Positions 6,181 to 11,750 of a stretch of DNA of 11,750 nt are shown here, one piece after another. The notes under the pieces are model-generated. The model saw nothing but the letters and a program-made list of their open reading frames with translations, was not told where the DNA came from and did no database searches. The stretch lies in assembly GCA_027056825.1 (NCBI GenBank), contig JALUJS010000216.1:1-11750 (forward strand), in the 5' to 3' direction. Source of the stretch: Candidatus Krumholzibacteriia bacterium. Lineage in GTDB: Bacteria; Krumholzibacteriota; Krumholzibacteriia; LZORAL124-64-63. The position numbers and the translations under genes are program-made. The stretch's first letter is position 1. Every line of letters starts with the position of its first letter.

Positions 6181-7566
6181 ATGAGTCTGGTCAAATCCCT
6201 GTACGACGCCTCTCCCCGCCCGTTGCGGGTACTCTACACGAACGCCTATGGCGTAGCCAATATCCGCCGCTTTCGCAAGTGGAATCGCCTCCTGGACAGC
6301 TTGGCCTACACCGAGAGCCTTTCCAGGGAGCAGCAGATCCGGTACGTGGACCAGAGGCTGAAGGAGATCCTCTCCCACGCCTTCACGCAGGTTCCCTTCT
6401 ATGCCCGGTTCGCATCCCTCGCCAAGGATTTCCACTCCCGCAGCGCGTTCGACATTCTCCGTGAACTGCCCATCACCAGCAAGGAATTCATCAATCGGGA
6501 CCCCGAGGCCTTCCTGGCCGCCGACCGCAGGAACGTCACCGTCTCCAGGACCTCCGGTACGACAGGTACGCCCTTTACCATCGTCATGGACAAGGATGTG
6601 TTCCTGCTCGGGGACGCCCTGTGGTGGCGCCGAACCCGGTGGGCCGGATACCGGCCCGGGGACTGGATCGCCAGGCTGGTGGGCGACCCCATCGTTCCCT
6701 TGCATGAAAAAAACCCCCGCAAACCCTGGATCATCTCGTATCCCGACCGCCGGATCTACCTCTCCACCTTTCATCTGAACCCGGATACCGCCCGCAGCAT
6801 GGGCGCCCTGCTGCGGCGCCGCAAACCCCGTTTCCTCATGGGATACCCCTCGTCGCTGGAAATCCTCAGCGGCTACCTCAAGGATTCGGACTTCGTCATG
6901 GACTGGGATCTCAGGAACGTCCTGTTCTCGAGCGAGCCGATGCATCCCCATCGCGAGGCCCTGGTCAAGGAAGTGTTCCGGACGGAGATCCGCGGCCTGT
7001 ACGGATCGGGCGAAAAACTGGTCTCCGCAGCCCAGTGTCAGGAGGGGACCTACCATCTCTCCCTGGTGGACGGTTACATCGAGGGCCAGTTCGGCATCAT
7101 GGATCCAGTGGAACCAGCGGCCGTCACGACCCTTGTCAACCGCGCCATGCCCCTGATCCGCTACCAGATCGGCGACATGATCGAGACGACGCCGGACCAG
7201 ACGTGTTCCTGCGGCCGCACCCTGCCGATCATGTCCCCGGTGATCACCAAGCACGAGGACTGGATCATCACCCCTTCGGGACGCCGGATCGCGCCCAGCG
7301 CCGTGGTCTGGGCCTTCATCCACCAGGACATTGCCGACATCCACAAGGGGCAGGTCGTCCAGGAGGAGGCCGACCTGGTACGCGTGTACCTCAACACGGA
7401 CGAGACCACGTTCGCGCGCTACCGGGATGTGCTGAAGACATCCATGGACAAGGTTTTCTTCGGGGAAATGCGTGTGGAGATCGTCCGCACCGAAAAGATC
7501 GAGGTGACCAGGGCGGGAAAATCCCGTTTCATCATGAACCGCTACCACGGGAGCCAGAACCCATGA
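6181..7566 (+). CDS. PaaK/CapK-like adenylate-forming enzyme (phenylacetate-CoA ligase family) of a polysaccharide locus
   Basis: 461 residues; GAGGAAAAG lies upstream of the ATG. The ATP-binding loop SRTSGTTGTP (122-131) is intact. YGSGE (274-278) occupies the A5 position, RYQIGD (327-332) carries the ribose-binding Asp, CSCGRTLP (342-349) matches the CxCG pair common in PaaK-like proteins, and a late lysine (K447 in RAGKSRF) could be the catalytic Lys. The family activates a carboxylate as acyl-AMP and usually passes it to CoA. Relatives called CapK or 'phenylacetate-CoA ligase family' are frequent in capsule and exopolysaccharide loci, where most lack known substrates. It is first in a three-gene plus-strand operon and ends with an ATGA overlap into the glycosyltransferase. 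It may supply an acyl group for glycan decoration; this is inference. An A7 run lies at 6707-6713. No membrane segment is seen. Confidence 0.87.
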   Translation: MSLVKSLYDASPRPLRVLYTNAYGVANIRRFRKWNRLLDSLAYTESLSREQQIRYVDQRLKEILSHAFTQVPFYARFASLAKDFHSRSAFDILRELPITSKEFINRDPEAFLAADRRNVTVSRTSGTTGTPFTIVMDKDVFLLGDALWWRRTRWAGYRPGDWIARLVGDPIVPLHEKNPRKPWIISYPDRRIYLSTFHLNPDTARSMGALLRRRKPRFLMGYPSSLEILSGYLKDSDFVMDWDLRNVLFSSEPMHPHREALVKEVFRTEIRGLYGSGEKLVSAAQCQEGTYHLSLVDGYIEGQFGIMDPVEPAAVTTLVNRAMPLIRYQIGDMIETTPDQTCSCGRTLPIMSPVITKHEDWIITPSGRRIAPSAVVWAFIHQDIADIHKGQVVQEEADLVRVYLNTDETTFARYRDVLKTSMDKVFFGEMRVEIVRTEKIEVTRAGKSRFIMNRYHGSQNP

Positions 7567-8597
7567 GCCGGCAGCGGATCCTGTTCGTCGGAGGTACGAC
7601 CGGGGGGGGCGTGGCCACCATCAACAACGAGGTCACCGCCATCTTCCGGACCGCAGGTTACGAGTGCAGACAGTTGGACACCGAAGGCCTCAAGCAGCGC
7701 CTGCCCGTGGCCCTGGCGTACCTGGCCGGTTATCTCCTTCTGGTCCTGGAGATCCTGCGTTTTCGTCCCCGAACCGTTTACCTGCAGTGCGCCCAGACGG
7801 GCTACCTGCATCAAAGCCTGTTTTTGCTCTGGGCCAAGCTGCTGGGCCGCAGGACCATCGCCCATTTCCACGCCAAATCCAACCTGAGGGAATCCTGCAC
7901 CCCCGGGCAGTGGCGCCGGATCTTCTTCTCCCGACGCTACATCGACAGGATGATCCTGCTGACCGAGCCATGCCGCCGCTCCCTCGTGGAAAACGGCTGG
8001 GGAAAACCGGCGTACGTCATTCCCAACTTCATCGACACCAGTGGACTTCCGGACTCGCTGCCTCCTGTCAGGGAACGCGAACAACTCCTGTACCTGGGCC
8101 GCATGGACGAGGAGAAGGGTATCTTCGACATCCTCGAGGTCGCCCGGATGCTGCCGGAACGCCCCTTCGTCTTCGTGGGCAATTTTGCCGACAAAGACCA
8201 GGAACGCACCTTCACGGCCCAGGCGGGTGCCCTGGCCAACGTGGACTGGCTGGGCCCCATGTACGATCGCCGCAAGTACGAGGTCCTGGCCCGCTCCCGG
8301 TATCTCCTGTTTCCGACCCGCCGGGACGAATTCCCCATGACCCTCATCGAGGCCACCCTGCTGGGTTGCATCCCCCTGGTGACCCTGGTCGGGTCGGTCG
8401 GCGAGATCATCACCGAAGGCTTCAACGGATTTTTCATCACCCCCGGGGACAGCGACGCGTTGGCGGCGAAAATCGCCGAATTGGACGCACGCGATGATCT
8501 GCAGGTCATCGCGGACCAGGGCCGCCGGTCTGCCCTTGAACGGTTCACCAGCGACGGTGTCAGGGACGACCTTCTGGCCATCGTGGAGCAGTCATGA
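7563..8597 (+). CDS. GT4-type glycosyltransferase
   Basis: 344 residues. The start is fixed by the ATGA overlap with the preceding stop and by a clean N-terminal strand (RILFVGGTTGGGVATINNEV, 5-24) with the glycine-rich loop of GT-B enzymes. The C-terminal domain has YLGRMDEEKGIFDILEVA (177-194), VGNF, then PTRRDEFPMTLIEATLLG (251-268) and GSVGEIITEGFNGFFITPGD (277-296). These are hallmarks of family GT4, which transfers a sugar from a nucleotide donor with retention. In the usual E-X7-E motif the first acid is Asp: D255, with E263. A hydrophobic stretch at 48-64 (VALAYLAGYLLLVLEIL) could associate with the membrane. The frame stays open upstream into the ligase gene, but that extension is antisense-like composition and is rejected. 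Eight G in a row at 7602-7609 encode part of the glycine loop. Donor and acceptor are unknown. Confidence 0.9.
   Translation: MSRQRILFVGGTTGGGVATINNEVTAIFRTAGYECRQLDTEGLKQRLPVALAYLAGYLLLVLEILRFRPRTVYLQCAQTGYLHQSLFLLWAKLLGRRTIAHFHAKSNLRESCTPGQWRRIFFSRRYIDRMILLTEPCRRSLVENGWGKPAYVIPNFIDTSGLPDSLPPVREREQLLYLGRMDEEKGIFDILEVARMLPERPFVFVGNFADKDQERTFTAQAGALANVDWLGPMYDRRKYEVLARSRYLLFPTRRDEFPMTLIEATLLGCIPLVTLVGSVGEIITEGFNGFFITPGDSDALAAKIAELDARDDLQVIADQGRRSALERFTSDGVRDDLLAIVEQS
7602..7609 (+). repeat. Poly-G tract (G8) near the 5' end of the GT4 gene
   Basis: Eight consecutive G lie 39 nt after the start codon, in the codons for the glycine-rich loop (T-T-G-G-G-V). Length changes would shift the frame at about residue 14. 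The glycines are a functional constraint, which may be the whole explanation. Confidence 0.6.
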
Positions 8598-9676
8598 TCA
8601 TCAACCTCATGGGCGATGTGATGATGGGGGAACTGCTGGAGACCTACCATCGAGGTCTCCGTTCACTCCTGGAGCGCGGTGGCGTCGACCCCTTCGCCGT
8701 GGTGCGCCCGATCCTGGCCGCAGGGCACCTCAACCTGATCAACCTGGAGTGCGTTTTCAGCGACATCTCGCGGCTGCCGACGCCCTTTTCCCGCATCCTG
8801 ATCGCCCCGGAGCGGCACGTCGCCTTCCTGACCGGCGCCGGCGTCAACGCCGTCAACACCGCCAACAACCATGCGCTGGACCATGGCCTGCCCGCCTTCC
8901 AGCGGTCCTGTGCGGTGCTGCGGGAACAAGGCATCCTGGTTTGCGGATACGCCCCGGATTCCTTTTTCCAGACCGTCCCCACCCTGTTCGAACACGGCGA
9001 CGTCCGACTGGGCCTGCTGGGTTACAATATTTCCAACTTCACACCCGCGGACCGGGAAGACCTGATGCGGCGGGTGGAATCAGTGGTCAGGGAAGTGCGG
9101 TCCGGGGTGGACCTGCTCCTGGTCTCGATCCACTGGGGCGAGGAATACGCCAATGTTCCGCCCGGCTATGTGGTCAATTACGGCAAGCGTCTCATGGCCG
9201 CGGGCGTGGATATCATCCACGGCCACCATTCCCACCAGGTCCAGGGGGTCCATGCGGAACCGGGCCGGATCTTCGCCCCCAGCCTGGGCAACTTCGTCTT
9301 CGACCAGCTCATCCCGGACAACAGGGTCACCGCCATCCTGCAGGTCGATACGGGAACTCCGGGACTTTCCCATCGCCTGACGCCCTGTTACATGAACGGG
9401 AAATACCAACCGGAACCCTCGGCGGAGCATGCGCCCTACCTCGAAAACCTCACGCAAGAACTGCGTGAACTCATGCAGACCGCCGACCCCACCGCCCGGG
9501 ACGCCACGACCATGGACCGTGTCCGCGCCGGACACGATGCGAACCGGCGGCGCATGCGCCGGCTGATGCTCTCCCACTTCTGGGATTACCTGCCGCACCT
9601 GTCCAGGATAAGGGACTACCGGCGCCGCCCCGGCCAGACCTTTTCCATCATCCGCGGCCCTGGAAACCTGCCCTGA
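8594..9676 (+). CDS. CapA family protein (PGA_cap-type metallophosphatase-like)
   Basis: 360 residues, starting in an ATGA overlap with the glycosyltransferase stop. The metallophosphatase-like motifs of CapA/PgsA proteins are all visible: GDVMMG (7-12), NLE (50-52), ANNHALDHG (90-98), IHWGEEY (179-185), HGHHSHQVQGV (209-219) and SLGNFVFDQ (230-238). The family is named for the capsule proteins CapA/PgsA needed for poly-gamma-glutamate synthesis. Many homologues sit in polysaccharide loci with unknown reactions, presumably metal-dependent phosphoester hydrolysis. Unlike classical CapA there is no N-terminal membrane anchor or signal peptide: the metal motif starts at residue 7, so a cytosolic protein is expected. 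Residues about 275-360 form a basic C-terminal tail (NRRRMRRLM, YRRRPGQ) that could bind membrane or polyanion. No capB or capC partner is present, so polyglutamate synthesis is unlikely. Confidence 0.88.
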   Translation: MIINLMGDVMMGELLETYHRGLRSLLERGGVDPFAVVRPILAAGHLNLINLECVFSDISRLPTPFSRILIAPERHVAFLTGAGVNAVNTANNHALDHGLPAFQRSCAVLREQGILVCGYAPDSFFQTVPTLFEHGDVRLGLLGYNISNFTPADREDLMRRVESVVREVRSGVDLLLVSIHWGEEYANVPPGYVVNYGKRLMAAGVDIIHGHHSHQVQGVHAEPGRIFAPSLGNFVFDQLIPDNRVTAILQVDTGTPGLSHRLTPCYMNGKYQPEPSAEHAPYLENLTQELRELMQTADPTARDATTMDRVRAGHDANRRRMRRLMLSHFWDYLPHLSRIRDYRRRPGQTFSIIRGPGNLP

Positions 9677-9688
9677 GAGACCGGCGCG

Positions 9689-10789
9689 TCAACCGGAACC
9701 CTTCATGGCCATGACTTCGTAATAGATGGCCGCGGCCCGATCGACCATGGCCGCGCAGGAATAGTGTTTCTCGATCCGGCGCCGGCCGGCCATACCCATC
9801 CCGGCGGCCAGCTCGCGGTCGTCCCGCAGCCTCCGCAACCGGTCCGCAAGGGCTCCGACGTCCTCGGCCGGGATGAGGAACCCCGTCTTGCCCTCCACGA
9901 CAATCTCGGGGTTACCGCCCGCATCGGTGGCCACCACCGGCAACCCGGCGGTCATGTATTCCATGATGCTGTTGGAGATACCCTCGCCCCAGCCCCGGGC
10001 CGAAACGAGCACCCCGACATGCGCCTCGTCGAAGTGATCGAGGACCTCCGGCACCCGGCCGGGGAATTCCATGACGCCCGCGGCGATCAGATCGGATGCC
10101 TGCTCCCTGTAGACATCCAGCAGGGCGCCGTCCCCCAGGACGGTGGCGCGGACCGGTCCGGAGCCATCCTGGTGCAACATCCGAACGGCCCGGATCAGGG
10201 TGGGGTAATCCTTGCGAGCATCCGTGGTCGCCGCCATCACCACCCGGAAGGGCGCCGCCGGTCGGTCTGCGGCCGGTTGCCGCTCCAGCCGCTCGGGCGC
10301 GATGCCGTTGGGTAGGACCCGCCCCCGATGGTCGGGTACGCCGAAAGCCTTCAGGCCCGCCGCGCTATTGGCCAGCGCCACATCCCCGAAACGGCTGGCC
10401 AGCTGGGGCCAGCGGGCCCTCAGCGTATGAACGCTTCCCCTGCGGATCACCCCCGCGACATGGGGAATCCCCGCCAGGCGGCAGGCGGGATCAGCCGCCA
10501 TGCACACCATGTGTCCCCAGGAATGGACCACATCGGGCTTGAGGGCCCGGACGAAGCGGGAAACCTTCCACAGGGGTGAAAGGTCGAACCGGAAGGCCCT
10601 GGGTTCCACCACGAGCTCGATCCCGGCCTGGCGCAGGACCTCACCGAAATACCCATCCGAAAGTGAAAAAACGGTCACCCGCCATGGAGGAGGCATGTAG
10701 GTGGCCAACAGGGCCAGTTGGCGTTCGGCGCCACCCGGGCCCAGGCTGTCGGACAAAAGCAGGAGATGTTTGTTCTCGGCAGATTGCAC
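9689..10789 (-). CDS. GT4-type glycosyltransferase
   Basis: 366 residues from a GTG at 10789. GGAGG (10795-10799) lies 5 nt upstream on the coding strand, which decides the start. N-terminal GPGGAERQLALLA (17-29) is the acceptor-side loop typical of GT4 enzymes. LPNGI (159-163) and ATTDARKDYPTLIRAV (187-202) mark the nucleotide-binding domain. The E-X7-E motif is complete: E269 and E277 in EGISNSIME, followed by AGLPVVATDAGGNPEIV and KTGFLIP. The family transfers sugars such as mannose, glucose or GlcNAc from nucleotide donors. No membrane segment is seen. It is a single-gene unit on the minus strand, with a 12-nt convergent gap to the CapA-like gene and a 252-nt divergent region to the oxidoreductase. 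With manC nearby, a mannosyltransferase is possible but not shown. Confidence 0.92.
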   Translation of the reverse strand: MQSAENKHLLLLSDSLGPGGAERQLALLATYMPPPWRVTVFSLSDGYFGEVLRQAGIELVVEPRAFRFDLSPLWKVSRFVRALKPDVVHSWGHMVCMAADPACRLAGIPHVAGVIRRGSVHTLRARWPQLASRFGDVALANSAAGLKAFGVPDHRGRVLPNGIAPERLERQPAADRPAAPFRVVMAATTDARKDYPTLIRAVRMLHQDGSGPVRATVLGDGALLDVYREQASDLIAAGVMEFPGRVPEVLDHFDEAHVGVLVSARGWGEGISNSIMEYMTAGLPVVATDAGGNPEIVVEGKTGFLIPAEDVGALADRLRRLRDDRELAAGMGMAGRRRIEKHYSCAAMVDRAAAIYYEVMAMKGSG

Positions 10790-10800
10790 GCGCGCCTCCC

Positions 10801-10846
10801 CCGGTCCGTAGCCGGGTCCATGATCCGTCCCGCGTCGCAGGACCGG
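10801..10846 (-). promoter_or_regulatory. Inverted repeat in the leader of the GT4 gene, abutting its ribosome site
   Basis: CCGGTCC (10801-10807) and GGACCGG (10840-10846) form a perfect 7-bp inverted repeat with a 32-nt spacer. On the minus-strand transcript the downstream arm runs directly into GGGAGG, the ribosome site of the GTG start at 10789. A hairpin here could limit ribosome access. This is inference; the transcript start is unknown. Confidence 0.3.
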
Positions 10847-10852
10847 TACCCG

Positions 10853-10876
10853 ATCAGCTCATCAGCGCATCAGCCC
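10853..10876. repeat. Three tandem copies of an 8-bp unit, ATCAGCNC
   Basis: ATCAGCTC, ATCAGCGC and ATCAGCCC follow each other without gaps in the non-coding divergent region 10790-11041. This may be an operator or a simple slippage product. The remainder of the region is comparatively A+T rich around 10934-10964 (AATTATTATTGATA at 10951-10964), as expected for promoters, but no clear -35/-10 pair could be set. Confidence 0.55.
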
Positions 10877-11041
10877 GCATGTTCCATTAAGGAGCTTCTG
10901 CAGTTGGTCAACAATGGCATCAGATTTCCCGTGGTTCAATCTCCATCACCAATTATTATTGATACTCACCTGCACCGATATCCTGCCGAATACAACCGAC
11001 AGACCACCTTGACGATCCGGGCCAGGAGGAAAGGATAGGCC

Positions 11042-11750
11042 GTGAGAATTCTCGCCCAGACCCTGAAGGATGGCGCCGTACGCCTCGTGGAGGCCCCATC
11101 ACCCATGCTGGGGCCCGGCTGTGTCCGGGTCCGCACGCTTTTCTCCGCCATCAGCCCCGGAACCGAGGGCAACAAGGTGGTCACCGGCCGCAAATCCCTG
11201 ATCGGCAAGGCCCGGGCCAAGCCCGAACAGGTCAAGCAGGTCATGGGCATGGTGGGCCAGATCGGCCTGGGTCCCACCATCCGCAAGGTCAGGGACAAGC
11301 TCGAGGGCGCCGGCCCCCTGGGCTACAGCCTGGCCGGGGAGGTCATCGAAACCGCCGCGGGGATCGACAAGGTCCGGCCCGGCGACCTGGTGGCCTGCGC
11401 CGGGGGCGGTTACGCCAACCATGCCGATGAGGTGGTCGTCCCGGCCAACCTGGTGGTGCGGGTCCCCGACGGCGTGCCGGCGGATTCCGCGGCCATGCCC
11501 ACCCTGGCCGCCACCGCCCTGCAGGGCATCCGCCTGGCCGAACCGACCCTGGGCGAGAACGCCATGGTCATTGGCCTGGGCCCCATCGGCCTGATGGCCT
11601 GCCAGTTGCTCCGGGCGTCGGGCTGCCGGGTGTCCGCGGCCGCCGTGGAGCGGGCGCGCGATCTCGGCCTCGCCGACCAGGTGGCCAATCTGGCGACCGA
11701 CCCGGTGGAAGAGACAGCAGCCGAATTCTCACGTGGCGGCGGCATGGACC
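11042..11750 (+). CDS. Medium-chain dehydrogenase-like oxidoreductase, N-terminal part (3' end outside window); probable bi-domain oxidoreductase
   Basis: 236 residues are visible from a GTG at 11042. AAGGA (11031-11035) lies 6 nt upstream, and an in-frame TAG at 11036-11038 excludes any earlier start. The protein opens with a GroES-like fold. SPGTEG (38-43) and PLGYSLAGEV (92-101) replace the zinc-ligand motifs of alcohol dehydrogenases: the usual Cys of CGTD and the His of GHE are Ser/Pro and Y95. The Rossmann motif VIGLGPIGLMACQLL (176-190) binds NAD(P). The insert KSLIGKARAKPEQVKQVM (51-68) and the phrase TALQGIRLAEPTLGE match, from memory, a family in which this domain is fused to a GFO/IDH/MocA domain (about 700 residues) and often lies next to heparinase II/III genes. 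The second domain cannot be seen here. It likely oxidises or reduces a sugar or sugar precursor; substrate unknown. Confidence 0.85.
   Translation, partial: MRILAQTLKDGAVRLVEAPSPMLGPGCVRVRTLFSAISPGTEGNKVVTGRKSLIGKARAKPEQVKQVMGMVGQIGLGPTIRKVRDKLEGAGPLGYSLAGEVIETAAGIDKVRPGDLVACAGGGYANHADEVVVPANLVVRVPDGVPADSAAMPTLAATALQGIRLAEPTLGENAMVIGLGPIGLMACQLLRASGCRVSAAAVERARDLGLADQVANLATDPVEETAAEFSRGGGMD

Noticed and set aside
6052..7548. Long minus-strand open frame (498 codons) opposite the adenylate-forming enzyme
   Set aside because: It lies antisense to a gene with intact catalytic motifs, and its translation has no recognisable domain.
7035..7562. N-terminal extension of the GT4 gene in the same open frame
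   Set aside because: It overlaps the last third of the ligase gene in another frame and has no glycosyltransferase features; the ATGA overlap at 7563 gives a normal GT-B start.
8594..9676. Poly-gamma-glutamate capsule synthesis
   Set aside because: CapA-type proteins alone do not make the polymer; no CapB ligase or CapC is present and the neighbours are glycan genes.
10790..11041. Small gene in the divergent region before the oxidoreductase
   Set aside because: Open frames here run antisense into the GT4 gene or lack ribosome sites and family features; the region reads as regulatory.

Overview
The window is a high-G+C bacterial chromosome segment, densely packed, holding most of a cell-surface polysaccharide locus with two menaquinone genes in its middle. 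I see no rRNA, tRNA, CRISPR array, transposase or integrase. Futalosine-pathway genes (mqnA, mqnC) instead of the classical men pathway, together with GTG starts and strong G+C bias, suggest an uncultured or environmental bacterium outside the Enterobacteria/Bacillus group. The phylum cannot be fixed from the sequence alone.

Layout. (1) 2-445, + strand: the 3' end of a mannose-1-phosphate guanylyltransferase/mannose-6-phosphate isomerase (ManC type). (2) 463-1458, - strand: a protein of unknown function that looks like a beta-propeller with recurrent histidines. (3) 1689-3020, + strand: a Wzx-type flippase. (4) 6038 down to 3038, - strand: mqnA, mqnC and a PAPS-type sulfotransferase, overlapping or nearly touching. 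(5) 6181-9676, + strand: a PaaK/CapK-like adenylate-forming enzyme, a GT4 glycosyltransferase and a CapA-like metallophosphatase, joined by two ATGA stop/start overlaps. (6) 9689-10789, - strand: a second GT4 glycosyltransferase. (7) 11042 to the window end, + strand: the first part of a medium-chain dehydrogenase that resembles the N-terminal half of the bi-domain oxidoreductases found in glycan loci.

How the genes may work together (inference). ManC would supply GDP-mannose. The two GT4 enzymes would build a glycan on a lipid carrier and the flippase would export it. The sulfotransferase, the adenylating enzyme, the CapA-like protein and the oxidoreductase would modify the glycan or its precursors. 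MqnA and MqnC belong to respiratory quinone synthesis and look like housekeeping genes, but the sulfotransferase sits 9 nt downstream of mqnC, which leaves its substrate (glycan or quinone) open. The initiating glycosyltransferase, polymerase and export channel are not in the window.

The coding strand switches six times. All three convergent junctions are only 12-17 nt long, and the three divergent regions (about 140-250 nt) carry inverted or tandem repeats. Best candidates for new biology: the His-rich propeller protein, the mqnA-mqnC-sulfotransferase unit, and the ligase-GT4-CapA unit. None is proven to be a new system.
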